From NCBI GenBank assembly GCA_001949185.1, contig BDGG01000002.1, positions 8,409,414 through 8,473,413 of the forward strand: DNA of 64,000 nt, written 5' to 3'. The notes below the pieces were generated by a model. It saw only the letters and a program-made list of their open reading frames with translations. It did not search any database and was not told where the DNA came from. This document shows, piece after piece, positions 35,904-47,361 of the stretch; positions within the stretch are counted from its first letter, which is position 1, and each line of letters begins with the position of its first letter. The DNA comes from Ramazzottius varieornatus. Its lineage: Eukaryota; Tardigrada; Eutardigrada; Parachela; Ramazzottiidae. The translations under genes were made by a program, and so were the position numbers.

Positions 35904-36163
35904 TAATATATATTCCCTGCGATTTTAGATTATTTACTGCCCTCTGAGGAAATTCCAAAGGAAATCTGCGGCAAGTGTTGCACCTCGGATTCGTTCAATG
36001 CGAACATGCAAAACAGAGACTCAGTATCGACAGGATGAGCTCTGTCCTCTCTATAACCTTCTTGTAAAACTTCGTGAAACTTTATACAAGAGAAGGGACA
36101 GCTTTCGACATAGGTCGAGAAGAACGCAAAAAGCGCAGTTATCAATGTTTGGAAAAGAGTTTT

Positions 36164-37214
36164 TCAGATTACTAAGCGGTAAGTAACGTACCGGCCAGCA
36201 GTTTCTGATGTTCGAATGATTTTCACGACCTATACAGCATAAACCTCAACTGTGAGACATTCGAGAAAGAAGTCAATGTGATTCTGGTGGGGTTTGTACT
36301 TACTTGGCCACGCTTTAGGCCGAAGTACCTGGCTACAGGGTCGCCCAGTTGCATTCGGGGAAGCTGGTGCTCTTTGAGCTTATACCTGGTCAATAGCTCT
36401 TGCTTTTCTTCGGGAGTGAGAAGGATGTGCTTTGGGACTAGCTACAAAGAAGAACGTTTCCAAGAACTTCCACTTCCGGTCTGGAAGGGTACGTCGTGGT
36501 CCAAGCTTTACCTCGTGTTCTGTAACGTTGAACATCAGCTCGGCTTCCGTGAAATGCTCCATAATGTACTTTGGTGCCATGTCGGACAGAGCCTACAAAC
36601 CCTTCAGACATACGGCGAATAAAACCAAGTAGGAGAAGAAGGAAAGCTTTACCGTTTTGGCCGAGGGAGTCATGCCTTGGCGGATGACAATGACAGCGCG
36701 CGACACACTTTGCTCCTGCATTTGCTGAAAGTACGTCTTGATTGTTTTGATGCCCACTTTACCGTCGTCAGGCCAGAAAATCAGCATTTGCTCTGAAAAG
36801 ACCGAAACACAACATAGCTCTCCTGCTATCCGAACTTCCTGCACTACGGACGAAGGCTCAAGGTAACGGTACGCGGAAAGTTCGCGTCCGACAAAGAAAC
36901 TGACCGGTAGGATCTTGAGAATGCTGAGCGAGAATGAGGAGATCATTGCGACTAGGCTTCTTCTCCGTGGCGGGTTTATCTCCGAAAACTTCAGTGAATC
37001 CTTCCAGTGTCTGGTCCAGCTCGTGTTGCGCTATCAAGTAGCCTCGATCATGGCACATCTGCGACGAAAACATAAACTCAACATGGTAGATTTACAAGAG
37101 ACTGGAAATTTGATAATGATATGGCAGAAGCTGAATTCTCCAAGCACTGACCTGCAGGACTGTCTTCCTCGCTCTCCACAACCTGTACGATTCTTGCTCG
37201 TCATCTGCCGCCAT
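36164..37214 (-). CDS. POLR2E: DNA-directed RNA polymerases I, II and III subunit RPB5 (RPABC1)
   Basis: Six exons: 37214-37152, 37058-36905, 36792-36653, 36592-36512, 36441-36304, 36229-36164; 213 aa, close to the human 210. Shared subunit of all three nuclear RNA polymerases; it forms part of the lower jaw contacting downstream DNA. Seen: [124 protein letters not shown] and GRYVTYRLV. It diverges from RPLP0: the two start codons are about 450 bp apart, so they probably share a promoter region. Confidence 0.96.
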
Positions 37215-37661
37215 CGCCGATACTTATCCCACCTACGCCGACAAACAGAGCTCAGAATGACGCGTGCACCACGAGGAACAACGATAAAGCTCGACTACGG
37301 AGAAAGAAAACCGAAATGGATCCGGATGCAAAAGTAACGCAAAAAAATCACATGCAATCAGAGAGACTGCTGCAATCAAGAGTTCTCAATCAACTCGTAT
37401 TCCAAATTTCGACATCGCAATCACGCGAATAGCGTCGACTGCGGCCTGCGCCGGAAACGAAAAACTTATTGCAGGTTTCCGTCGGGTTGGACCGTTGATT
37501 TCTTCCCTCTTCCCATCCAAAATTCCACCTCTGCGTGGCTAACCGCGTTCTGTAAGTCCTCCAGGATGTTCTGGAGATCGTGACCAGGCTGAAAGGTATA
37601 TCGGTGAAGATGTGAGCATTCGTAGGTCTTTAGACCTCTGTTGACATCCTGACACCACAAG
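37215..37661. promoter_or_regulatory. Divergent promoter region, RPB5 / RPLP0
   Basis: A 447-bp head-to-head space between two highly expressed housekeeping genes. No TATA box is seen. The stretch TTTCTTCCCTCTTCCCATCC at 37496-37515 is pyrimidine-rich, as in TOP-type ribosomal promoters. Confidence 0.35.
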
Positions 37662-39897
37662 ATGGTTCGGTAAGACAGAACGGCTTGGAAGGCCAGTTAT
37701 TTCATCAAGCTTGGTGAGTTGTTTGACGAATACCCCAAAGCCTTCATCGTCGGCGTCGACAATGTCGGCAGCAAGCAGATGCAGCAGATTCGCATGTCCC
37801 TGCGTGGACATGCCGTCGTCCTTAACGGCAAGAACACTATGATCCGCAAGGCGCTGCGTGCGCACTTGGAAAAGAATCCCCAGCTGGAAAAGTAAGTGTT
37901 CAGTCCTTCCGCATCCGTAGAGTGTTCACTGTGTTCCTCTTTGATTATCAGAAAGCGCTAGAACGATTTCTTGGAATTTCGGCAGTATCTTGATCTGTTT
38001 TCGGTCTGTTTCTTCCGTTGATTGAGTTTAGCGTTCGCGACTTCCGGTTTGCAAGATTTTCCCAGCTATCCACCTGAGTTCTAACTGAAGTAACGCGAAG
38101 GTTTATTCTTTAGGTTACTTCCGCACATGAAGGAGAATATCGCCTTTGTTTTCGCCAAGAGCGACTTGTCGGAAGTTCGCAACTTGCTGACGCAAAATAA
38201 GGCACGAGTACCATTCGTATGCTCAGAGTCTTTTGCTGGTCATTTCCATCTGGCCGTTCTCTCACTTTGATGTGCTGCAGCCGACGCTGAATTAACACCC
38301 TGAATACCAAGGTGTTTGTGTCGGCAGACTACCAGCGTACTCACTGTGAGTACAGAACTTTAACTGGAGGATAAGGGGAGGCGTAACCCAATTTAACCAA
38401 TAGACAACTTTGAGAATTTCGAAATTGTGGACATTGGCAGGTCGTAAAGGCCAACATGGGAAAAGTAGCCCTGGCCGTTTTGATTTTTTTCTGGACGCAC
38501 CGATGACACCAAGTTTGTCCCAGGCCTATTATCGGCAGACGAAGCTCTCCTCAGTGTTTCAATTTTTTTCTAGCCTGCGGAAGTTGTACTGACCAGTGGT
38601 CATCGGCTGCGTTTCGGTGATAAGACCGCAGACCAGGCAAAGAAAACAAGTTTGTTTCAAACCGGGGAAAATGGAAATTATGGGAAGCGAAAAAGTGCCG
38701 TATTGTACTCGCAATGAGTACGGTGGTAATCAGGGTGTTAACCTATCGTCATTCTTACGATGATACTCTGCTTTGACACTGGTTCTGATTTCGGTAGGTG
38801 GCTGCTTCGGCTAAAGCAGGCGCGATTGCTCCCATCGACGTGAAGGTCCAGCCGCAAAATACCGGTCTGGGTGTAGAGAAGACCTCCTTCTTCCAGGCGC
38901 TGCAAATTCCCACCAAGATCGCAAAGGGAACAATCGAAATTCTGGTAGGTATTGCAATCGTTTACTGGCTAGACTCCGGATAATCCAGCCAAGGCCAGTT
39001 TCAATTGCGAAAACGAATGTACTGCAGTATCAAAAAAGGATCGGTCCGATGCCGCGCATAACTTTTTACTCTTACCTGTTGCTTTGCAGACTGAAGTTCA
39101 TCTGATCAAACAGAATGACAAAGTCGGGGCTTCGGAAGCGACGCTGCTGAACATGTTGAAGATTTATCCCTTCAGCTACGGCCTAGTCATCCGTCAAGTC
39201 TACGACAACGGCTCGCTGTACGAACCAGCCATTCTTGACATCACCAGCGATGTCCTGCGCGGCCGTGTCATGGAGGTACGTTCCTCTTTCTCTCTTTATC
39301 CGGTTCTTCTTGGTATAGTTCCAGCTTCCCGTTTCAGTAATTGCGAGGCTGGCAAACCAGACGTTAAAGATCGATACCCTCACGGAGCGGCGCACGCTTC
39401 CAGCCACTGAAAGTGGAACCGTGCGCCACTTGGCATATCGATTTTGTACGTTTCGTTAGCCGGTCTTCCAATTCTTCTTCCAACATGTGTCTTTCCTCCA
39501 CAGGGAATTTCTCACATCGCGGCACTCAGTTTGAGAATGGGATATCCCACGAAGGTGTCTGCACCTCACTCGGTCCTCAACGGCTTCAAGAATTTGATGG
39601 CCTTGGCGGCCGAGACAGACTTGTCCTTCTCGCAAGCTGAGAAGGTACGTTTGGTTTCGAGGTTTGCTCTTTTCGAAGTTCGGCCTTCTAACGGTGATTG
39701 TCTCTTTGTAGATGCTGGCCATCCTCAAAGACCCAGCTGCTTTCGCTGCTGCCCAAGCTGCTTCGGCTCCTACAGCCGCTGCACCTGCTGCTGCCGCCAC
39801 TGGCAAGGATGCAAAGCCAGCTGCTCCAGTCAAGGAGGAAAAGAAGGAAGAGTCCGATGATGAAGGAGACTTGTTCGGTGGAGGACTTTTTGATTAG
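37662..39897 (+). CDS. RPLP0: 60S acidic ribosomal protein P0 (stop codon at position 4)
   Basis: Six exons: 37662-37891, 38114-38201, 38798-38944, 39090-39275, 39504-39644, 39712-39897; 325 codons. Base of the ribosomal P-stalk that recruits elongation factors. Seen: [103 protein letters not shown], an Ala-rich hinge, and the acidic tail [15 protein letters not shown]. Two oddities. The frame opens ATG GTT CGG TAA GAC AGA ACG, where P0 normally reads MVREDRT, so codon 4 is TAA where GAA is expected. The exon 2 donor is either GC (38202) or a GT six bases on, which would add two residues. Confidence 0.93.
39384..39432. repeat. Hairpin element, one unit (RPLP0 intron 4)
   Basis: GAGCGGCGCACGCTTCCAG left arm and GTGGAACCGTGCGCCACTTGG right arm. 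Pairing extends through the whole arm. Confidence 0.9.
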
Positions 39898-40778
39898 ACT
39901 TGGCTGTCCGAATGCTCTTAAACCGTTTTCGAAATTGACATCTGCAATAAAATGAGAGCAACACAGGTGGAAATGAGTTATGGTGTTCGGGTTCCGTGTG
40001 GAATGTTACGATCAGTCCAGTAAACAAAGATAATTTGAAGGAACCAGGTCGGTGAAACAGTATCGATTGTCTCCCGTGAATTTCGTTTGAGATTCGAGTC
40101 AATTTCGAGAAGCTTCAGGGGAACCTATTACGCTTTGTGCTGGGGCTGTAATGGGTTAGGAAGAGGGTAAACTCACAGCCGAATTTGCTTCTTATATCTT
40201 AATTCAGGATTCAGGAATAATCAAGGTCGAATAACACGTCTCGAAGTTCGAGACGAAAGAAGACGTACTGTACGAGCAGAGGCTGCAGACCTGCAGAGAG
40301 CCTTCTGAAGTCAGACGCCCGCCAGTCAGTATCCTAATATCATGTTATGCAATGTCATGTCAAGTAGCGTGGCGCACGAGGCGCGCACATCCACCTGCGC
40401 ACTCAAGAGAGGCTGCGCAGTGCATTACCCAAAGTAAACATTGGAGAAAGCTCGGCGGAAGCGGCGACTCTTCGTCCTCTGCTCTTTGCCACGCTTCGCA
40501 GCTCTCGCTGAGAAGTCTGGCCTTCCCCAGGCTATTTTAAACTTTTTCGACATAGAAAATGCGAGACTCCACCACTCTTCAGCGTGGTGCGTTCATTCCT
40601 CTCCGACAGTTGCGGCTGCCGTTTCGGGGCGCGCATGTCAGTCCAAGTAAGTCATCATTCTCATCTCGTTGTAAAGCTCCCCTGACGAATCTTCCTTCCA
40701 CGTCTTTTTCTTCCCTTCACAGGCCGGACAATCACTTAACCATCGGGGTATCCACTGGCGAAGGCGATCACCGTCATC
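39898..40778. other. Intergenic, RPLP0 to TRIC channel
   Basis: RPLP0 3' end: an AATAAA signal at 39950 (GCAATAAAATG). The TRIC 5' region may contain an untranslated exon near 40,560-40,650 (ending CAAGTAAGT), but no coding exon is seen. One diverged hairpin element lies at 40363. Confidence 0.5.
40363..40411. repeat. Diverged hairpin-like copy (intergenic)
   Basis: AGCGTGGCGCACGAGGCGC...CTGCGCACTCAAG keeps the core GGCGCAC and part of the right arm only. It may be a decayed member of the family. Confidence 0.45.
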
Positions 40779-42316
40779 ATGGATCCGGAAATGTTTCTGG
40801 ACGTGGCCAATTCGGTGGCAGAGTTGCACATGTTCCCCTACTTTGACATCGCTAACTATGCCTTGTCCTGCATCCATGTTCGCGATGACATGAACCCCAG
40901 TATGTCCCTAGAATACTATGCTCCTTTCTTTACAGTCTAGCGTTAAGATATGTTGGCATTTGTGATTGTAGATTTCCTGATTGTTTCTCGCAAGCATCCG
41001 TTTGCCTGCTGGATATCTTCCATGCTTTCTTGCTTCGCTGGCTACATCGTCTCGAACCTTCTCTTGGGCGAAATGCCTTTGGCACCCTTCAAGAGTGCAG
41101 AAAATGTCGCTTTGGCCAGCCTGGTTTGGTAAGGTGACACTGTTGAAGTTTTTCGCGGAATTTCTAGACCAAAGAATAATTATATTCAGAAAATAATGCT
41201 ACTGTTTCGCTGTGACGTCACGGTGCCCTTCGAATTGATTGATGGTCCTCGTTGATCTGACTTCCGGTTGCAGGTATTTGATTTTCTATTCGCCGTTCGA
41301 CGTGACGTACAAGCTGTGCAAATGGTTTCCGGTCAAGGCCGTTCTCAACGTGCTGAAGGAGATTCTCCGGGTCCACAAAGTCCACCACGGAATCCACCAC
41401 GCCAGGAAGATGTACCCCAACGCCTACTTGGTTCACATCATCATCGGTGTAGCTCGGGGAGCCGGCGCTGGCTTCACCAAAGTCATCGAGAGGTTCATTC
41501 GCGGAACGTGGACCACCACTGGCCACGAATTCCTGCAACCCTCTTTGTAAGTCTGGAAGAGTTTTGTCGTCTGTGAAGCGCTCAAAGTCGTTTTCTTGAG
41601 TGGCGCACATCTTCAGTGCTGTAGGCAAGTGCGCGCCACTTGGCACAGTCGACAACATTGCTTTCCCATATGGTCCACGTTTCTACTGTCCTAAGGTGGG
41701 AATATGCGCCACTCAGGCTAACGATCTCAGACGCTTCGTTTGCCAGCCTCCCATCTTTCTTTTGAATACTTTGGTGTTTACTTAGCATACTTTTGTTCCT
41801 TTTCGTTGTAGCCCAACCAAGGCATGCTTCGCCGCTTCGGTGTTCTTCGTGCTGGAAGACATGACAGACTGGATGACTTGGCCGCACTCGATCGGCTACC
41901 TGGTCGTGGTTATCTTCTTTGTCTACTTCAAAGTATCTAGCATGCTTTTACATATTCACGACCCGTTCCAGCCGATCGAGAATCTCTTTTGCGCGGTAAG
42001 CTTTTTTGGGAGGTCGCGAAGCGAAACACGCAAGACTTTTATCACAAGTGGCGCATGCTTACAGTAGATAACAATAAAAGCGTGCGCCACTTGAGATAAA
42101 CTTTTTGTGTTTCGTTTGCTGACCTCTCGTTTTGTCTCTTGGCCGAACCCTGTTTCGTGAGAAATTCGCGGTCAACGTTTTTCCTTTCAGGTGTTTATGG
42201 GTGGTCTGACAGATGCACTGAGCCGCGCTCTGCAGAGCAGTCGGGAGAAGAGTGCGGCCAAAGTACCTGGCGCAGCTGTCGTACAGAATGGCGATGGTGA
42301 CAAGAAGAAACTGTGA
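40779..42316 (+). CDS. TMEM38: Trimeric intracellular cation channel (TRIC)
   Basis: Five exons: 40779-40899, 40972-41128, 41274-41546, 41812-41995, 42191-42316; 286 aa. A potassium-permeable channel of the ER/SR membrane that carries counter-ions during calcium release. Seen: MFPYFDIANYALS, the SRKHPFACWISSMLSCFAGYIVSNLLLGE helices, WYLIFYSPFDV, KLCKWFPVKAVL, YPNAYLVHIIIGVARGAGAGF (family signature), ERFIRGTW and HEFLQPSFPTKACFAASVFF. The C-terminal tail is charged (GDGDKKK). One gene here; vertebrates have TRIC-A and TRIC-B, and I cannot assign one. Introns 3 and 4 carry hairpin elements. Confidence 0.95.
41596..41715. repeat. Hairpin elements, two units (TRIC intron 3)
   Basis: Unit 41596-41642 is well preserved. 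Unit 41667-41715 is decayed (ATGGTCCACG...ATGCGCCACT). They are separated by GCACAGTCGACAACATTGC, a linker variant. Confidence 0.82.
42044..42094. repeat. Hairpin element, one unit (TRIC intron 4)
   Basis: CAAGTGGCGCATGCTTACAG / AAAGCGTGCGCCACTTGAG. The preceding GCAAGACTTTTATCA matches the family linker. Confidence 0.92.
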
Positions 42317-43026
42317 AAACCAGCAAGCTCTGAAGATAGATTTTGATTTTAATTTTTGTTTTAGTGCCTTTCTTTCCTCTGCCTTCGTACCAAATGCCTT
42401 TAGGTCTTCCTTGTCTTTTTACCCGTGGCCTTCGGCGTAATCGCTTTAAGGCAACAGCCTTTGGTTGTTATGTTGCCTCTGCCTGGTTTGTGTTTCACCC
42501 CGGTCCAAATTTGCAAGCTTTTAGTTATTGTCTGAGTACCCTTGTTGACATTAATGACATCATATGCGATATGTGGGTTAGATCGGAAGAGTACAGTCGG
42601 TTCTTCGTGTGTTCCACGTACCAATGGTCATAATCCTCTACGAGCAAGAATACCGCGCACAATAGAAGGAATCTTCGTTTGCCATTATGTAACCTGAAAA
42701 CTTCCGCTGCTCGACGAGTTTCTGACCGGCTTGACAAGGCACCCAAGGAAGGGACTGAGCGTTTGTTGAGCTGCGCAGTTACCGGTTGAGAAATGGGTTT
42801 CCATGAAAAACATGTGAACCTGCAGGCCACAGCCGTACTTCCTCCCCTCAGGTTCGCTTCGAGGCTAGCCTTTTTCTCCATAAGCAGCAGTTACAGATGC
42901 ACCGATGCTGATGTGGGAAGTATAGCGAACTCAATTCATTGCTTTCTTCCCTTGTTTCGACTCGGTTGCTTTGGTACTTTCATCGAGCTGAATTCTGCAC
43001 TGTCTATCTGCATGTAACCAACAGCA
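42317..43026. other. Intergenic, TRIC 3' flank to lectin cluster
   Basis: AT-rich TRIC 3' flank with no polyadenylation signal I can name with confidence. No gene or repeat is supported. Confidence 0.45.
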
Positions 43027-43822
43027 ATGACGGCCCCGACATTTTTGGTTCTGAGCGGCTTTCTGCTGGTAAAGTATGCTGTTGACCACAGCACAGATCT
43101 CCAGTCTGGCCATAATGTTATCTCAAGAACCGGGAAATCTGCCGCTGGCTCTGTCTGACGAACCTTTTTCTTGTTCTTTATAGGCCGTAGTCAGCAGTAG
43201 CCCGCCGACGTCATCCGATGGAGGCAACATTGAAATCGTCATTCAGGACGGTCAAAGTCAGACAGTTGAATGTACGGAAGTAGGCAAGGTGGTGACGATT
43301 GCTAACGCCACATATCCCTGGTACTCGGTGCAGTTTCTCGCATTTCAAAGCTCAAGCTGCTTTATGGCCAGTTTATGGCGACATTGTTGCTGGTGTTTTC
43401 AGGACCGAACCAGCCAAGCCGGCACGCTCCACCCTGGGCAGTGTGTGGGACTCAATTGGCTGCATTTTCGGCTGCAGTCAGCCAAGCACAAGCACTGCTG
43501 CACCGAAGACCTTGTGCAACTCGGACATGGATGTCACCATGGCCATTGGCAACCACTGTAGAAACGAGACCTCGTGCCAAATCACAGCCAACGATGCCGA
43601 GGATTCAGCTGCGCTGGGAGAAACCTGCAAAAGCAAGCGGCCCTTGCATCTCGAATATCAGTGTGCAGGTAGGAGCAAATACTACTCTGCTGCTACCATT
43701 ATTAAAGACGTGTCGAATGTCATTGGCCACCGTAACCCATGATTTCTGCTGCAGCACCTGTCGCAAAAAGAGGCAAAAAGAAGGAAGGAGTCAGGGCGAT
43801 GGTCCTCGAGCTGGTCAAGTGA
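43027..43822 (+). CDS. Small secreted SUEL/rhamnose-lectin-like protein 1
   Basis: Four exons: 43027-43068 (signal peptide start MTAPTFLVLSGFLL), 43184-43320, 43403-43668, 43755-43822; 170 aa. The middle exons form one domain resembling the sea-urchin-egg-lectin/rhamnose-binding fold: a first strand IEIVIQDGQSQTVEC, a Trp/Tyr loop, then CNSDMDVTMAIGNHCRNETSCQITANDAE and HLEYQCA at the end. The family normally has four disulfides; some of the Cys positions are missing here. A short variable tail (APVAKRGKKKEG...VLELVK) follows. Tandem with two paralogues of the same exon plan, so probably a local duplication family for sugar binding outside the cell. Confidence 0.75.
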
Positions 43823-44880
43823 TCCAGTTTATCCGCTATGGCCATATTTCTTCTATTGTACTTACCAAAAATTGGCATTGGAGCAATAGATTCTGTGGTG
43901 AAACGTCCCCATTGTTTCTGCGTCTCAAGCTTAAGAGCAAAGCTTAGCCAGAGGTCAGCGCAGGAAAGTGCTTCAGGTAGAATGTGACGTAGTTGATCTG
44001 ATTCATCAGTCGAATAAAAAACTACCGGGCTAGGGTTTCCAATGGCGGAGCGGGTGGCGTTCTGGACAGTTGGCAGGTGCAATGAAAAAGGAGTGACTTA
44101 AAAGGGAACGAAGGTCAGTCTGAGAGTCCAAAACTCTTCCAAATTTTTCGTTTTTCGTCGGTTTTCCTTCCACCGCGAAAACTTCCACGAAAACGAATTT
44201 TTTTGTTTCGCTAAACTGAAACAGCAGAAGCGTTCAATAGTTCATGTGATGTATGTTGTTGCTTATGACGTCATGCTTCGGACGATACGAGACCGTGTAG
44301 ACGGCGAAAAGTCGAAGGTCCCACAGTGGTTTCAACAGGGCTCCACCCATTTGTAATTTTCTCATGAGCCAGAAGATTGTTACCGGCAATTGAGATTACC
44401 TTGAAACAGTAGCCAGGACCGAGTACTTTCGATGGAAAAAGTTGGAAGAGTTTTGGACTCTCAGACTGACCTTCGTTCCCTTGTTAATGACACCCACCAT
44501 TGAAGGATATTAATCTCACTTTCTTACTATCTAACTCGCGAAAGCAGCTTCTCGGTTAGCAGAAGAATTTCTGAGTGATGCCAGTCAGAGAAACGATGCG
44601 GCTGTCAAGTCGGAGGTAGCCGAGGACCGTTGTCTAAGCCAGCCGTCACCCAGCTGCAAAAAGTGACTTTTTAGCAACGAAGAGAAACGTCGATGAAAAG
44701 ATACTCCTCAGGCTCATTTGAAACATCAAGACTTACTGCTATGGTACAGTATCATACATGCAGGTACTGCCATATAGCCGAGCTGTTTGTGATCACCCGT
44801 TTGTAGTCCAATGGTCTTGTTGTAGTGTGTCATAGTCTGGCTTCCGGTCAAAGTGTCAAGGACCAAGGGCAGATACCACC
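43823..44880. other. Intergenic within the lectin cluster
   Basis: It is occupied by the TTAA-flanked inverted-repeat element (44098-44487). The remainder shows no gene. Confidence 0.55.
44098..44487. mobile_element. TTAA-flanked MITE with perfect 39-bp inverted ends
   Basis: The left end AAGGGAACGAAGGTCAGTCT (from 44102, then GAGAGTCCAAAACTCTTCC) is repeated inverted at 44444-44482 without a mismatch. TTAA lies at both outer edges (44098-44101 and 44484-44487). TTAA duplications and short inverted ends are the hallmark of piggyBac-type insertion. No transposase frame inside. The element carries one TGACGTCA octamer (44266). Confidence 0.85.
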
Positions 44881-45584
44881 ATGCGCTCCCTGCCACTTGT
44901 CATTCTCCTCGTAAGTATATTCTTCCACTTGTCTCTCCGTAGGCCTGACAAACGCAGGCGACAAAATTGTTTCTGCCGTGAGGCACGTTTCCAGTGTAAT
45001 TTGGCTGGAAGGGTGCGCCACGACATGCGCTTGATCTTCCAAGAGCTACGTTTCCCATCGTACAGTAATTCATGGGTCTGAATTGGGACTTTGTATAGGC
45101 TGTAGCCAGCAGTATAGCAGGCCGTCGAGGCTCCATCAGAATGACCATTGCGGACGGTCGCTCGCGGACAATCCGTTGTAGCCGGGCCCCGACAGTGATC
45201 GTCATCGATGACGCCAAGTACCAGTTGCCCAAGGGATCCTCATCACACTCGCGTTCTGTAGTTCGTGCCTCATGTACCACGGCCGCTGGCCTGCGAGCCA
45301 TGATTGTCCATCAGTGCACGGGCAAGGCATCGTGCACCATCACAGCCAACGAGGCCCAAGCCAGTTCTAACCCAGCCTGCAACACCAGACGCTCTTTGAT
45401 GGTCCAATATCGCTGCGCAGGTACGACATGCACCACTGGCTTACCTTCTCATCCATCGGCTGCAGCCAGACCAAAAAATGCATCTTACGACCCATTCTTT
45501 TTTCCAGCACCCTCCACATTTACTACTCTCACTACCCCTGCAACATTCGGATATGCCATGGTCAACCCGTGGCTCAACATTTAA
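44881..45584 (+). CDS. Small secreted SUEL/rhamnose-lectin-like protein 2
   Basis: Three exons: 44881-44910 (MRSLPLVILL signal start), 45099-45420, 45508-45584; 142 aa. Same design as its neighbours: IRMTIADGRSRTIRC strand, VIDDAKYQLP loop, then VVRASC, MIVHQCTGKASCTITANEAQ and LMVQYRCA. Tail of 25 residues (APSTFTTLTTPAT...). The CTGKASCTITAN segment is the most SUEL-like part (CxGxxxCxVxAxN). A decayed hairpin element sits in intron 1. Confidence 0.78.
44977..45022. repeat. Diverged hairpin element (lectin 2, intron 1)
   Basis: GAGGCACGTTTCCAG / CTGGAAGGGTGCGCCAC. The inner arm (TTTCCAG/CTGGAA) is intact although the outer arm has decayed, which helps define the full arm length. Preceded by GACAAAATTGTTTCTGCC, a linker variant. 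Confidence 0.78.
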
Positions 45585-46409
45585 ATGTCTGACCTCCATA
45601 TTTTTCCTGACAACCCCGTCGTCCGGCCCGTTCTTTATCAGACCGTGATCCTGCCGTGTAATATCATGTCGACGCATGGGTTGGTTATACGATTGGTATA
45701 AGGGGTTGCCAGTGCCTTCATTTCCTTTTATGCTTTTGATAAAGTCTCCATTAGACAACTGCCACAGCACTAACTCTACCGACCATACCCACGGTTTTAG
45801 CGGGTTTCACTGTCTAGATCTATCAGCTTGGCTGAAAGTTTGCTGCTGCTGCAAGCGCCCTAACGCCCCAGATAAGCAGGTACTCGTACCTAATACAGCG
45901 CGTAGGGTGGCGCCAGCCCTGCAACCGTATTGTTCAAGTCAGCTTGAGTTAGCCGCCATCTCCACATTCACTGCAACTAAACGGCTCTGTTTTTCCCGCG
46001 ATGGATAACCATTGTCTACATCCAGTAGTCTTTCGGCCGTTGAGATATGCCTGCAAAACAAGGACTAGGCTTGGAAGAGAACGTCTCGGAGGCTGAAGTT
46101 GGATAGTATGCTTTCATGAGGACCGGTTGGAAGGCGGAAGTTATCGAAATTGAAGAATGCTTTCCACGTACAAAGTGGATTGTGTGCAGCGGTGAAGCAG
46201 GCCCCTCCGGGCTGGACAAGGAAGACAAACACTGTTGTAGTGGATATATCAATAGTCGCTTCAAGCATAGTTAGGTCCTGTAATCTGGCAGATTGTGCAT
46301 CTATCGTCCTCGACGTCTGTCCCTCCAGTCATATTCTAGTCTTTCACTGTCCTTCTAGCTCCGTGGCACCTTTCAGCTGGTGACTGCACAGTATTTTACG
46401 AGCATAACG
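45585..46409. other. Intergenic within the lectin cluster
   Basis: No coding sequence, hairpin or inverted repeat is supported. Confidence 0.5.
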
Positions 46410-47057
46410 ATGAAGCCCCAGTCGTACGCCTCTCCATCCCTGCTTCTCAGCCTTATTCTACTGGTGAGTACAAGTGTACTGTCCATGTCACCGTCCCTGA
46501 GCTGCGGTCAAATGCCATCAAAGTCCAGCCAGCTACTAGTTGCTAGTGCGGTCAGCGTCTGGACAATGCCTTTGGGGGGGAGGTAACTGCGCTGTCTCAG
46601 TTTGCCACACATTGTAGGTGGTGGCCAGGGGGGCGGCAGACGATGGAAGCAACATCAAAGTGACCATCGCTAATGTGCATTCCCAGACGACGCTCCGTTG
46701 TAGCCAAGCTGGCAAGGTCTTGGCCATTGCTGGGGTGCACCACGACGAGGCAGTCACCAGCGCCCCATCCCCTACGCATGGCCCTCTTGCCGCCTCCTGC
46801 CTCGACCCCTTTGAGCTGCAAGTCATGCTGCGCAGCCGCTGCATGAACCAGGCAACCTGCACCTTCAAAGCCGACGAGGCTGCCAGCAAGGCACAGCAGC
46901 CCTTGATTGTTGAATATCAATGCGTCGGTACGGTGACCTTTCAGTTCGTTGCCTGATCTAATAGGGGGTCTCACGCATGTTTCTTTTTCTCACAGCACCG
47001 GGCACAGTCCTAGATAGCGAGCGACCAGCCAATGCCATGGTCATCGAGATGCTTTGA
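46410..47057 (+). CDS. Small secreted SUEL/rhamnose-lectin-like protein 3
   Basis: Three exons: 46410-46463 (signal peptide, SYASPSLLLSLILL), 46618-46927, 46996-47057; 141 aa. The domain has IKVTIANVHSQTTLRC, AGKVLAIAGVHHDE, SCLDPFELQVMLRSRCMNQATCTFKADEA and LIVEYQCV, then a tail APGTVLDSERPANAMVIEML. It shares exon phases with the other two: the domain exon ends in phase 1 and the tail exon resumes with CA. Its tail ends like that of protein 1 (AMVxExx), so 1 and 3 may be closer to each other. Confidence 0.78.
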
Positions 47058-47361
47058 GCCTTTAACATTTGGTTTTCCACTTGACAACTCCATCAACAGG
47101 CTTCGCCGCAACCCGAAACCCGTCGATGTGTAATGGATGGAGCCTTCCTTCTTATCGGACAGTTGATGGTATTTCTATCATAAGTCTGACTGCCTGCTGG
47201 TATATTTCACTTTGTCTGATAAAATCATCCATACAAAACCGCTCCAGTTACTCTCATGTAGTCAAGTTCAGCTCATTAAAAAACCAATAAAAAAATCCTC
47301 ATTCGAGTAACAAAAACAAGACGGTACTTGGAAAGCTTCGAGACAAGGAAAACACCATAAC
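47058..47361. other. Short tail-to-tail intergenic region
   Basis: It carries AATAAA at 47286 for the + strand gene. Nothing else is seen. Confidence 0.4.

Noticed and set aside
37662-37673. Recoded stop codon (selenocysteine or pyrrolysine) in RPLP0
   Set aside because: Those use TGA and TAG; this is TAA at a position that is Glu in other species. Error, allele or alternative splicing is simpler.
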